Under the pieces are notes generated by a model. It was not told the origin of the DNA and ran no database searches. It worked only from the letters and a program-made list of their open reading frames with translations. DNA of 64,000 nucleotides from Flavobacterium sp. 9 (GTDB taxonomy: Bacteria > Bacteroidota > Bacteroidia > Flavobacteriales > Flavobacteriaceae): the NCBI RefSeq assembly GCF_002754195.1, contig NZ_PEEU01000001.1, positions 3,844,001 to 3,908,000 of the forward strand. Direction: 5' to 3'. The position numbers and the translations under genes were made by a program. Below, piece by piece: positions 50,553-60,139 of this stretch (its first letter is position 1; every line of letters begins with the position of its first letter).

Positions 50553-51884
50553 ATGAAAAAGGTGGGTAACCATAATTCGATCTCCAGAAAATTGCTGCTT
50601 AGCTTATCGCTAACGCTAATTTTCTCCCTAACTTCATTTGCTCAAGATGCTGCTGCTGCTCCGGCGGCGCCTGCTGCTGCCACTCCGGCTGCAACTTCAG
50701 GTGGTGATCCAGTAAAAGGGAAAGAACTTTTTAATGCAAATTGCGCTGCATGTCACAAATTAGATGCTAAGTCAACAGGTCCTGCTTTAAGAGGAGTTGC
50801 TGCTAAGCACGAAATGGCTTGGATCTACAAGTGGGTTCACAACAGTTCTGAAGTAATTAAATCAGGTGATCCTGTTGCTGTGAAATTATTTGAAGAAAAC
50901 AATAAGTCTGTAATGACTTCTTTTCCTCAATTATCTACAGGTGATATTGATAATATTATCGCTTATACTTCTGAAGTAAAAGCTGAGCCTGCTGCTGGTA
51001 CACCTGGAACTGTTCCTCCTGGGGAGAAAGTTGAAGGTGGTGGAATTTCAAATAATGTTATTTTAGGCGCTCTTGCACTTGTTATGGCTATTTTGGTTGT
51101 GATGTTGTTCATGGTGAACAAAGTATTGACTAAAGTTGCTAGTAATAACGGAATTGAAGTTGCTCCTAGAGAAGCAAGAACTCCAATCTGGAAAGCTTTT
51201 GCTAAAAACCAATTCTTGGTATTAGTTACTTCTATATTCTTGCTTTTGGCAAGTGGTTATTTTGTTTATGCTTTCTTAATGCAAGTAGGTGTTGATCAAA
51301 ATTATGAGCCAATTCAGCCAATTCATTATTCTCATAAAATTCACGCAGGAGATAACGAGATCAATTGTAAATATTGTCACTCTGCTGCTCGTGTGAGTAA
51401 AAATGCTGGTATTCCATCTTTGAATGTTTGTATGAACTGTCATAAAAATATTTCTGAAGTTGCTGAGTCTACTGCTACTCCTGAGTACAGTAAAGCTTAC
51501 TACGATGGTGAAATCCAGAAGTTGTATACTGCTGTTGGTTGGGATAAAGCTAAACAAGCATATACTGGAAAAACGCAGCCTGTAAAATGGGTTCGTATTC
51601 ATAATCTTCCTGATTTTGTTTACTTCAACCACTCTCAACACGTTACTGTTGCAGGAGTTGAATGTCAAACTTGTCACGGTCCAGTGCAGGAATTTGAGAT
51701 CATGAAGCAATATTCTAAATTAACAATGGGATGGTGTGTTGATTGCCATAGAAAAACTGATGTTAAGATGGAAGGAAATGCATATTATGATAAAATTCAT
51801 GCTGAACTTTCTAAAAAATACGGTGTAGAGAAATTGACTGCAGCGCAAATGGGAGGTTTAGAATGCGGTAAATGCCACTATTAA
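50553..51884 (+). CDS. actA: Alternative complex III subunit ActA, with an extra N-terminal monoheme domain
   Basis: A 443-residue protein. A signal sequence (about 1-31) precedes an Ala/Pro-rich linker and a class-I cytochrome c domain with CAACH at 64-68. TM helices lie at about 167-188 and 221-240. The C-terminal multiheme part has five more CxxCH motifs starting at 272, 293, 371, 395 and 438, so six haems in total. The pentahaem half is ActA; it takes electrons from the iron-sulfur subunit ActB and passes them toward the oxidase. The extra monohaem domain looks fused from a separate cytochrome. First gene of the act operon. Confidence 0.92.
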   Translation: MKKVGNHNSISRKLLLSLSLTLIFSLTSFAQDAAAAPAAPAAATPAATSGGDPVKGKELFNANCAACHKLDAKSTGPALRGVAAKHEMAWIYKWVHNSSEVIKSGDPVAVKLFEENNKSVMTSFPQLSTGDIDNIIAYTSEVKAEPAAGTPGTVPPGEKVEGGGISNNVILGALALVMAILVVMLFMVNKVLTKVASNNGIEVAPREARTPIWKAFAKNQFLVLVTSIFLLLASGYFVYAFLMQVGVDQNYEPIQPIHYSHKIHAGDNEINCKYCHSAARVSKNAGIPSLNVCMNCHKNISEVAESTATPEYSKAYYDGEIQKLYTAVGWDKAKQAYTGKTQPVKWVRIHNLPDFVYFNHSQHVTVAGVECQTCHGPVQEFEIMKQYSKLTMGWCVDCHRKTDVKMEGNAYYDKIHAELSKKYGVEKLTAAQMGGLECGKCHY

Positions 51885-51916
51885 TCGAATTATTAAGATT
51901 TTAATATTTATATACA

Positions 51917-54900
51917 ATGTCATCAAACAAAAAATACTGGAAAAGTGTTGAAGAACTAGAAAATAGTTCTATTGTTGAGGCGCTTAGAAATAACGAATTC
52001 GTTGAAGAAATTCCTACAGAAGAATTCTTAGGGAATGCAGATGCTTTAGCTCAATCTGGAACTTCACGTCGTGACTTTTTAAAGTACGTAGGATTTAGTA
52101 CTGCAGCGGTAACTCTAGCTGCCTGCGAAGGTCCGGTTCACAAGTCTATCCCTTACGTGTTACAACCAGAACAAATCATTCCTGGTGTTGCAGACTATTA
52201 TGCAACTACTGTTTTTGATGGTTTTGATTTTGCTAACTTATTAGTGAAAACTCGTGAAGGTCGTCCAATTAAAATTGATAACAATACTATTTCTGGAGCT
52301 AAGTTTTCAGCCAATGCTAGAATTCATGCGTCTATTCTATCTTTATATGATGGCATGCGTTTGAAAGAACCTAAATTGGAAGGAAAAAATAGTAGCTGGT
52401 CTGCTGTTGATTTGAAAATAAAATCAAGTCTTGCTGATGCAAAAGCAAAAGGTGGACAAGTGGTATTGTTGACAAATACTTTAGCGAGTCCATCTACTGA
52501 GAAATTAATAGGTGAATTTATTGCTAAAAACCCAAATGCAAAACACGTTGTTTATGACGCTGTTTCTTCTTCTGAAGCATTAGATGCATTTGAAACAGTT
52601 TACGGTGAAAGAGCTCTTGTTGATTACGATTTCTCAAAAGCTTCTTTAATTGTTTCTGTTGGGGCTGATTTCTTAGGAGATTGGCAAGGTGGTGGATACG
52701 ATGCCGGATATGCTCAGGGACGTATTCCTCAAAACGGAAAAATGTCTCGTCATTTTCAGTTCGAATCAAACATGACATTGTCTGGTGCTGCTGCTGATAA
52801 GCGTATTCCAATGACTCCAGCGGATCAAAAACAAGCATTAGTTTTAGTTTATAATATTATTGCAGGTGCTTCTGTTCCGGTTTCTTTGGATGCAAAATTT
52901 AAAACAGAAGTTACTAAAGCTGCTCAACAGTTAAAAGCTGCTGGTTCTAAAGGAGTTTTAGTATCTGGAATTGAAGATAAAAATGCTCAATTATTAGTTT
53001 TAGCTATCAATCAGGTATTGGCTAGTGAAGCTTTTAATACAGCTGGTACAAGACAAATTAGAAAAGGATCTAATGCGGTTGTATCTCAATTAATAAAAGA
53101 TATGAATGCTGGTAGTGTTCATACTTTAATCATGAGTGGTATTAATCCAGTTTATACATTAGCTGATTCAGCTTCTTTTGTATCTGGATTGAAAAAAGTA
53201 AAAACTTCAGTTGCTTTCTCTTTAAAAGAAGATGAAACTGCTTCAGTTGCTACAATTGCTGCTCCGGCTCCTCATTATTTAGAATCTTGGGGTGATGTTG
53301 TGATTACTAAAGGAACTTATAGTTTAACTCAACCAACTATTCGTCCTATATTCAATACAAAACAATTTCAAGACGTTTTATTATCATTAAACGGAGTTCC
53401 TGGAAATTTCTACGATTATCTTAAAGCTAGTTCAGCTGGGATTATTGCTGGTTCTTCTTGGAATAAAGTTTTACATGATGGTGTTTTTGTAATTGGTTCT
53501 ACTGCTTTATCTGCAGGTTCTGTTGATTATGCTGCTGCTGCTAATGCGGTTTCTAAATCAAAAGCTGCCGGAGAATTTGAATTAGTATTGTATACTAAAA
53601 CAGGTTTAGGAGATGGACAACAAGCAAACAACCCTTGGTTGCAAGAGTTTCCAGATCCAATCACAAGAGTTTCTTGGGATAACTATGTTACAGTTTCTAA
53701 TGCTGACGCTAAAAAACTTGGCTTAACAAATGAAATTGTTGCTAACGGAGGTTTAAACGGAAGTTATGCTACAATTACTACTGCTGACGGTTTAAAATTA
53801 GAGAATGTTCCGGTTATCGTTCAACCAGGACAAGCTGTTGGAACAGTTGGTTTAGCAGTTGGTTATGGTCGTAAAGCGGCTTTAAAAGAAGAAATGGTTG
53901 TAGGTTTAAATGCTTACGCTTTATATAAAAACTTCAATAGTGTTCAATCTGTTTCTATTGCGAAAGCAAATGGAGTACATGAGTTTGCTTGTGTTCAAGG
54001 ACAGAAAACATTAATGGGTAGAGGAGATATTATTAAAGAAACTACTCTTGAAATCTTTAATACTAAAGATGCTGAATTTTGGAACGAACAACCAATGGTA
54101 TCTTTAGATCACGAAGAAGTAAAAGCTACTACTGTCGATTTATGGGAATCATTTGATCGTTCTACAGGACATCACTTTAACCTTTCGATTGATTTGAACG
54201 CTTGTACAGGATGTGGAGCATGTGTTATTGCTTGTCATGCTGAAAACAACGTTCCTGTTGTAGGAAAAGCTGAAGTAAGAAGAAGTCGTGATATGCACTG
54301 GTTGCGTATTGACAGATACTATTCTTCTGAAAGTACTTTTGAAGGAGATAACGAAAGAAAAGAAAATATTGCTGGTTTATCTAGTTCATTATCTACATTT
54401 AATGAAATGGAAAAAGCTGGAGATAATCCACAAGTTTCATTCCAGCCAGTTATGTGTCAGCACTGTAATCACGCACCATGTGAGACAGTTTGTCCAGTTG
54501 CTGCAACATCTCACGGTCGTGAAGGTCAAAACCACATGGCATACAACAGATGTGTTGGTACTCGTTATTGTGCAAACAACTGTCCATATAAAGTACGTCG
54601 TTTTAACTGGTTCTTGTACAACAAAAACAGTGAATTCGATTATCATATGAATGACGATTTAGGACGTATGGTGTTAAACCCAGACGTAAACGTTCGTTCT
54701 CGTGGTGTTATGGAAAAATGTTCAATGTGTATTCAAATGACACAAGCTACTAAATTAAAAGCTAAAAACGAAGGTCGCCCAGTTGCTGATGGCGAATTCC
54801 AAACAGCTTGTTCTAACGCTTGTTCTTCTGGAGCAATGATATTTGGTGATGTTAATGATAAAGAAAGTAAAGTTGCTAAATTAGCGGCTGATGAAAGATC

Positions 54901-54970
54901 ATATCACTTATTAGAGCATGTAGGAACAAAACCTAATGTGGTTTACCATGTTAAAGTTAGAAATACTTAG
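51917..54970 (+). CDS. actB: Alternative complex III iron-sulfur/molybdopterin-like subunit ActB
   Basis: A 1017-residue protein. The Tat leader motif SRRDFLKYVGF is followed by a hydrophobic run and a lipobox LAAC. The large region (about 70-720) has the fold of molybdopterin oxidoreductases but in this family carries no cofactor. The C-terminal ferredoxin-like part (about 740-1017) has four cluster motifs: CTGCGACVIACH, CQHCNHAPCETVCP, CVGTRYCANNCP and CSMCI with later ACSNAC. It relays electrons from quinol to the ActA haems on the periplasmic face. Confidence 0.95.
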   Translation: MSSNKKYWKSVEELENSSIVEALRNNEFVEEIPTEEFLGNADALAQSGTSRRDFLKYVGFSTAAVTLAACEGPVHKSIPYVLQPEQIIPGVADYYATTVFDGFDFANLLVKTREGRPIKIDNNTISGAKFSANARIHASILSLYDGMRLKEPKLEGKNSSWSAVDLKIKSSLADAKAKGGQVVLLTNTLASPSTEKLIGEFIAKNPNAKHVVYDAVSSSEALDAFETVYGERALVDYDFSKASLIVSVGADFLGDWQGGGYDAGYAQGRIPQNGKMSRHFQFESNMTLSGAAADKRIPMTPADQKQALVLVYNIIAGASVPVSLDAKFKTEVTKAAQQLKAAGSKGVLVSGIEDKNAQLLVLAINQVLASEAFNTAGTRQIRKGSNAVVSQLIKDMNAGSVHTLIMSGINPVYTLADSASFVSGLKKVKTSVAFSLKEDETASVATIAAPAPHYLESWGDVVITKGTYSLTQPTIRPIFNTKQFQDVLLSLNGVPGNFYDYLKASSAGIIAGSSWNKVLHDGVFVIGSTALSAGSVDYAAAANAVSKSKAAGEFELVLYTKTGLGDGQQANNPWLQEFPDPITRVSWDNYVTVSNADAKKLGLTNEIVANGGLNGSYATITTADGLKLENVPVIVQPGQAVGTVGLAVGYGRKAALKEEMVVGLNAYALYKNFNSVQSVSIAKANGVHEFACVQGQKTLMGRGDIIKETTLEIFNTKDAEFWNEQPMVSLDHEEVKATTVDLWESFDRSTGHHFNLSIDLNACTGCGACVIACHAENNVPVVGKAEVRRSRDMHWLRIDRYYSSESTFEGDNERKENIAGLSSSLSTFNEMEKAGDNPQVSFQPVMCQHCNHAPCETVCPVAATSHGREGQNHMAYNRCVGTRYCANNCPYKVRRFNWFLYNKNSEFDYHMNDDLGRMVLNPDVNVRSRGVMEKCSMCIQMTQATKLKAKNEGRPVADGEFQTACSNACSSGAMIFGDVNDKESKVAKLAADERSYHLLEHVGTKPNVVYHVKVRNT

Positions 54971-55004
54971 AATAAATTATTAATTAAGAAACATATAAAG
55001 GATT

Positions 55005-56405
55005 ATGTCGTCTCACTACGAAGCACCCATTAGAAAACCTTTAGTTATAGGTGATAAATCTTATCACGATGTAACTGTAGATGTAGCTGCACCTGTTGAA
55101 GGTCCTGCAAACAAACATTGGTGGATTGTATTTTCAATCGCATTAATAGCCTTCCTTTGGGGGTTAGGTTGTATAATTTACACCGTATCTACCGGTATTG
55201 GAACATGGGGATTAAATAAAACAGTTGGTTGGGCTTGGGATATCACGAACTTCGTTTGGTGGGTTGGTATTGGTCACGCCGGAACATTAATTTCTGCGGT
55301 ATTATTACTTTTCCGTCAACGTTGGAGAATGGCGATTAACCGTTCTGCAGAAGCTATGACTATCTTCTCAGTAGTTCAAGCAGGTTTATTTCCAATTATT
55401 CACATGGGACGTCCATGGTTAGCATACTGGGTTTTACCTATTCCAAATCAATTTGGGTCTTTATGGGTAAACTTTAACTCACCATTACTTTGGGACGTTT
55501 TCGCAATTTCAACATATCTTTCGGTATCATTAGTTTTCTGGTGGACTGGTTTATTGCCTGACTTTGCAATGCTACGTGATAGAGCGGTAACTCCTTTTAC
55601 AAAAAGAGTTTATTCTATCCTAAGTTTCGGATGGAGTGGAAGAGCTAAAGATTGGCAACGTTTTGAAGAAGTATCATTAGTATTAGCTGGTTTAGCTACT
55701 CCTCTTGTACTTTCTGTACACACGATTGTATCTATGGACTTTGCTACTTCTGTAATTCCGGGATGGCATACAACAATTTTCCCTCCATACTTCGTTGCTG
55801 GAGCGGTATTCTCAGGATTTGCTATGGTAAATACATTGTTGATCGTTATGAGAAAAGTATCTAATCTTGAAGCTTATATTACACTACAACATATCGAGTT
55901 AATGAACATTGTAATCATGATTACTGGTTCTATCGTAGGGGTAGCATATATCACTGAGTTATTTGTAGCTTGGTATTCAGGTGTAGAGTATGAGCAATAT
56001 GCATTCTTAAACAGAGCTACTGGACCTTACTGGTGGGCATATTGGTCGATGATGACTTGTAACGTTTTCTCTCCACAATTTATGTGGTTCAAGAAATTAA
56101 GAACAAGTATCATGTTCTCATTTATTATTTCGATTGTAGTAAACATCGGAATGTGGTTTGAAAGATTCGTAATTATTGTTACTTCTTTACATAGAGATTA
56201 CCTTCCATCTTCTTGGACAATGTTTTCACCAACATTTGTTGATATTGGAATTTTCATTGGAACGATAGGTTTCTTCTTCGTATTGTTTTTATTATACTCT
56301 AGAACATTCCCTGTAATTGCCCAGGCAGAGGTTAAAACAATTTTGAAAGGAACAGGAGATAATTACATTAGAGAAAGAGCAAATAAAGATTCACATCATG
56401 AGTAA
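55005..56405 (+). CDS. actC: Alternative complex III quinol-binding membrane subunit ActC (NrfD-like)
   Basis: A 466-residue inner-membrane protein with about ten helices of the NrfD/PsrC fold. WVGIGHAGTLISAVLLL and FPIIHMGRPWLAYW are signatures near the quinol site. It starts 34 nt after actB and overlaps actD by 8 bp. With ActF it forms the membrane arm, where menaquinol oxidation takes place. Confidence 0.95.
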   Translation: MSSHYEAPIRKPLVIGDKSYHDVTVDVAAPVEGPANKHWWIVFSIALIAFLWGLGCIIYTVSTGIGTWGLNKTVGWAWDITNFVWWVGIGHAGTLISAVLLLFRQRWRMAINRSAEAMTIFSVVQAGLFPIIHMGRPWLAYWVLPIPNQFGSLWVNFNSPLLWDVFAISTYLSVSLVFWWTGLLPDFAMLRDRAVTPFTKRVYSILSFGWSGRAKDWQRFEEVSLVLAGLATPLVLSVHTIVSMDFATSVIPGWHTTIFPPYFVAGAVFSGFAMVNTLLIVMRKVSNLEAYITLQHIELMNIVIMITGSIVGVAYITELFVAWYSGVEYEQYAFLNRATGPYWWAYWSMMTCNVFSPQFMWFKKLRTSIMFSFIISIVVNIGMWFERFVIIVTSLHRDYLPSSWTMFSPTFVDIGIFIGTIGFFFVLFLLYSRTFPVIAQAEVKTILKGTGDNYIRERANKDSHHE

Positions 56406-56922
56406 TAAAGTAATATACGCCATTTATAATGACGATGATATTTTGATGGATGCAGTAAAGAAAACCAGAGCTGCTCATCATCATATTGAAGAGGTTTTTA
56501 CTCCATTCCCAGTTCACGGATTGGATAAAGCTATGGGTTTAGCACCAACAAGATTAGCAATTTGTGCATTTTTATATGGATGTGTTGGTATTTCTGTTGC
56601 AACAACCATGATGAGTTATATCATGATTCATGATTGGCCACAGGATATTGGAGGTAAACCAAGTTTTAGCTTCATTCAAAATATGCCTGCATTTGTACCA
56701 ATTATGTTTGAGATGACAGTATTTTTTGCTGCTCACTTAATGGTTATTACTTTTTATATGAGAAGTAGATTGTGGCCATTCAAAGAAGCTGAGAATCCTG
56801 ATGTAAGAACAACAGATGACCATTTTTTAATGGAAGTTGCTGTAAATGATAACGAAGCAGAACTAGTTTCTTTTTTCGAAGGTACAGGAGCTGTTGAAGT
56901 TAAAGTAATTGAAAAGAATTAA
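56398..56922 (+). CDS. actD: Alternative complex III subunit ActD (DUF3341)
   Basis: A 174-residue protein. An N-terminal cytoplasmic domain (1-60) with AAHHHIEEVFTPFPVHGLDKA is typical of DUF3341, followed by two membrane helices (about 60-80 and 100-122). The tail is acidic. It is a structural subunit of the complex. It overlaps actC by 8 bp, so translation is coupled; actE begins 8 nt after its stop. Confidence 0.93.
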   Translation: MSNKVIYAIYNDDDILMDAVKKTRAAHHHIEEVFTPFPVHGLDKAMGLAPTRLAICAFLYGCVGISVATTMMSYIMIHDWPQDIGGKPSFSFIQNMPAFVPIMFEMTVFFAAHLMVITFYMRSRLWPFKEAENPDVRTTDDHFLMEVAVNDNEAELVSFFEGTGAVEVKVIEKN

Positions 56923-56930
56923 TTGTAGCT

Positions 56931-57476
56931 ATGAAAAGGATATATAAAATAACACTTTTAGTTGGTATAACTATTTTAGTTTCATCTTGCCACAATAATT
57001 CGGCACCAAACTATCAGTATTTCCCTAATATGTATGAGTCTGTAGGTTATGAAACCTATTCAGAAGCAAAAATATTTAAAGGTGGAAAAGAAGGACAGCT
57101 TCCTGCAGCAGGAAGTATCAATAGAGGTTTTGAGCCTTATGAATATGAAAATTCAACTGCTGGTTATGAATTGGCTAAAGCTAATTTAAAATCACCTTTG
57201 ACTGAAGAAGAAAGAAATTCCGGAAAAGGAAAAGAACTTTTCGAAATTTATTGTATCAGTTGTCATGGTGCAACTGGAAACGGTAAAGGTAAATTGGTTG
57301 AAAGAGAAAAATTTCTTGGAGTACCTAACTATAAAGACAGAGAAATCACTGAAGGAAGTATCTTTCACGTTGAGACTTATGGTCTGAATGCAATGGGTTC
57401 GCATGCAAATCAATTAAGTGCCCACGAACGTTGGTTAGTTGCTGACTATGTTCTAAAACTAAGAAGCCAATTATAA
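56931..57476 (+). CDS. actE: Alternative complex III monohaem cytochrome lipoprotein ActE
   Basis: A 181-residue lipoprotein with lipobox VSSC and Cys20 as the lipid site. One cytochrome c domain (about 95-181) contains CISCH and a downstream Met (GLNAMGSH) as a probable axial ligand. The segment QYFPNMYESVGYE after the lipobox is common to the family. It may receive electrons from ActA. The next gene, actF, starts within about 30 nt. Confidence 0.94.
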   Translation: MKRIYKITLLVGITILVSSCHNNSAPNYQYFPNMYESVGYETYSEAKIFKGGKEGQLPAAGSINRGFEPYEYENSTAGYELAKANLKSPLTEEERNSGKGKELFEIYCISCHGATGNGKGKLVEREKFLGVPNYKDREITEGSIFHVETYGLNAMGSHANQLSAHERWLVADYVLKLRSQL

Positions 57477-57503
57477 TTGTTGAACAAACTGATCGTAATA
57501 GAT

Positions 57504-58898
57504 ATGTATACATTTTCAAGTAAATTAAAAACTTTTTCTATCATCCTAATGGCCCTTGGTATATTAGGAATTGGATATGGTTTTTTAACTGCTCCTAAAG
57601 ATATTCAAGAAGTTGAAAAAATTCTAGCTGCAGATGCACATGGATCTCATGGCGCTGCACATGAAGCAACAGCAGAAACTTCTCATCAAGAAGCTGGACA
57701 TCACGAAGCTGCTGAAGCTTCTCATGAATCACACAAAGGTGGTGAGCATGAAACAGTAAATGCTGCTGATGAGCACAAAGAACATTTAACGCATGTATTG
57801 CACCAATTGCAAAATAAGCCTTGGTCAGCTTTATATGTTGCTTGTATTTTCTTCTTACTACTTTCTATGGGAACATTAGCATTTTATGCTATTCAACAAG
57901 TTGCTCAGGCAGGTTGGTCTCCGGTTTTATTTAGAGTAATGCAAGGAATCACTGCTTATTTACCAGTAGGTTCAATTATTTTCTTTATTATTTTAGTTCT
58001 TTGCGGATTACACTTTAACCACGTTTTTGTATGGTTAGGTGAAGGGGTTACAGATCCTAATAGTGCAAACTACGATAAAATTATTGCTGGTAAGGCAGGT
58101 TACTTAAACTTTCCTTTCTGGATTGTTAGAGCCGCTATCTTTTTAATAGGATGGAACTTATACCGTTACTATTCAAGAAAAAATTGTTTACTTCAAGATG
58201 AAGCAAACGATGATCTATACTACAAAAAGAACTTTAAGTTAACTGCTGGTTTCTTAGTATTCTTTATCGTATCTGAGTCTATTATGTCTTGGGATTGGAT
58301 TATGTCAATTGATCCACACTGGTTCAGTACTTTATTTGGATGGTATGTTTTCGCATCTTTCTTCGTAAGTGGTATTACTGCAATTGCATTAGTAACTGTT
58401 TACTTAAAATCTAAAGGATATTTAGAGTATGTAAATACAAGCCACATTCACGATTTAGCTAAATTTATGTTTGGTATTAGTGTTTTCTGGACTTATTTAT
58501 GGTTCTCTCAATTTATGCTTATCTGGTATGCTAACATTCCGGAAGAGGTAACTTACTTCGTAACAAGAATTCAATTATACAATTTGCCATTCTTTGGTGC
58601 TGTAGTTATGAACTTTGTGTTCCCATTATTAATATTGATCAATACAGACTTCAAACGTCTTAGCTGGGTTATTGTAATGGCAGGTACTGTTATCTTACTA
58701 GGTCACTATGTAGATTTCTTTAATATGATTATGCCTGGTACAGTTGGAGATAAATGGTTTATTGGAGTTCCTGAAATTGCATCTATACTTTTCTTCTTAG
58801 GTTTATTTATTTTTGTTGTATTTACTGCATTAACTAAAGCTCCTTTGTTAGCAAAAAGAAATCCTTTCATTGAAGAAAGTAAACATTTTCATTATTAA
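57504..58898 (+). CDS. actF: Alternative complex III membrane subunit ActF, with His-rich insert
   Basis: A 464-residue protein from ATG 57504; a TTG directly after the actE stop (57477) is a less likely start. TM1 is near 10-30. A His/Glu/Ala-rich segment of about 58 residues contains 13 His (roughly residues 44-103). About nine helices of the NrfD-like fold follow, with FNHVFVWLGEG, ESIMSWDWIMSIDPHWFST and GHYVDFFNMIMPG. It pairs with ActC in the membrane. Confidence 0.94.
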   Translation: MYTFSSKLKTFSIILMALGILGIGYGFLTAPKDIQEVEKILAADAHGSHGAAHEATAETSHQEAGHHEAAEASHESHKGGEHETVNAADEHKEHLTHVLHQLQNKPWSALYVACIFFLLLSMGTLAFYAIQQVAQAGWSPVLFRVMQGITAYLPVGSIIFFIILVLCGLHFNHVFVWLGEGVTDPNSANYDKIIAGKAGYLNFPFWIVRAAIFLIGWNLYRYYSRKNCLLQDEANDDLYYKKNFKLTAGFLVFFIVSESIMSWDWIMSIDPHWFSTLFGWYVFASFFVSGITAIALVTVYLKSKGYLEYVNTSHIHDLAKFMFGISVFWTYLWFSQFMLIWYANIPEEVTYFVTRIQLYNLPFFGAVVMNFVFPLLILINTDFKRLSWVIVMAGTVILLGHYVDFFNMIMPGTVGDKWFIGVPEIASILFFLGLFIFVVFTALTKAPLLAKRNPFIEESKHFHY

Positions 58899-58917
58899 TA
58901 TTTAAAGAAGTAAACAG

Positions 58918-60108
58918 ATGACAAGTTTGTTGGTAATTATAGTTTTAGTTTTATTAGCAGTTGCATTATGGCAATTGACCAAGATATTTGATCTTACTCA
59001 AGTAGGATCTTCTTCGGACGATTCTCAGGTTGCATCAGATAATGATAATAATATTCAAGGGTATATTATGTTTGGCTTCTTGGCATTCATATATATATTT
59101 ACGATTTATGGTTTACTAAAATGGGGTGGTTTAGCACTTCATACTCCAGCTTCAGAGCATGGACTTTTAGTAGATAGCTTAATGAATATTACTTGGGTTT
59201 TAATTTTTGTAGTTCAATTTATTACACAAGGTTTATTGTATTGGTTCTCTTTCAAAAATAGAGGTCATAAAGATAGAAAAGCATTATTCTTTGCTGATAG
59301 TAATAAATTAGAAGCAATTTGGAGTATTATTCCATCTGTAGTTTTAGCTTGTTTGATTCTTTACGGATTGTACGCTTGGAACAACATTATGTTCGTTGAT
59401 AAAGATGAAGATGTAATCGAAATCGAATTATATGCTCAACAATTTAAATGGACTGCAAGATATGCTGGACAGGATAATGTTTTAGGAAAAGCAAACGTAC
59501 GTTTAATTGAAGGTGTAAATACTTTAGGAGTTGATATGTCAGATCCTAATTCTCAAGATGATATCGTAGTTTCTGAATTACATATCCCAAAAGGTAAAAA
59601 AATACATTTCAAAATGCGTTCTCAAGACGTATTACACTCAGCTTACATGCCTCACTTTAGAGCGCAAATGAACTGTGTTCCTGGAATGGTTACTGAGTTT
59701 GCTTTTATTCCAACTTATACAACATCTGAATACAGAGAGTTACCATTCATGGTAGAAAAAGTTGCGAACATCAATAAACTTAGAGCTGAAAAAAGTGTTG
59801 AGTTAGTTGCTAAAGGTGGTACAGCTTTAGATCCTTATACATTTGATTATTTATTATTATGTAATAAAATTTGTGGAGCTTCTCATTACAACATGCAAAT
59901 GAAAGTTGTTGTTGATACTCCTGAAGAGTATAAAAAATGGTTAAGCGAAAAAACTACTTTAGCTCAGGATATTAAAGCGGCTGAAGCTGCTAAGAAACCA
60001 GCTGAAGAAGCAGGAGCGAAAGCGACTACAGATAGTACTGCTAAAGATACTGTTAAAGCAGTTATTGATACTGTAAAAGCAGTTGTAGCTAAAGTTGCTA
60101 TGAAATAA
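58918..60108 (+). CDS. coxB: Cytochrome c oxidase subunit II
   Basis: A 396-residue protein. Extra N-terminal helices (about 1-20, 45-65) precede the usual two (about 84-106, 132-152). The periplasmic cupredoxin domain has LHSAYMPHFRAQMNC and the CuA motif CNKICGASHYNM, with both Cys, the His and the Met in place. The C-terminus (about 345-396) is a low-complexity Ala/Lys tail not seen in most subunit II proteins. It receives electrons from the act complex or a cytochrome and delivers them to haem a in subunit I. Confidence 0.96.
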   Translation: MTSLLVIIVLVLLAVALWQLTKIFDLTQVGSSSDDSQVASDNDNNIQGYIMFGFLAFIYIFTIYGLLKWGGLALHTPASEHGLLVDSLMNITWVLIFVVQFITQGLLYWFSFKNRGHKDRKALFFADSNKLEAIWSIIPSVVLACLILYGLYAWNNIMFVDKDEDVIEIELYAQQFKWTARYAGQDNVLGKANVRLIEGVNTLGVDMSDPNSQDDIVVSELHIPKGKKIHFKMRSQDVLHSAYMPHFRAQMNCVPGMVTEFAFIPTYTTSEYRELPFMVEKVANINKLRAEKSVELVAKGGTALDPYTFDYLLLCNKICGASHYNMQMKVVVDTPEEYKKWLSEKTTLAQDIKAAEAAKKPAEEAGAKATTDSTAKDTVKAVIDTVKAVVAKVAMK

Positions 60109-60139
60109 TATTTATTAAGAAAATTTAAAGTACACATAT

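Noticed and set aside
57477..57503. TTG start for actF directly after the actE stop
   Set aside because: The ATG at 57504 gives a better start; the extra nine residues show no conservation pattern.
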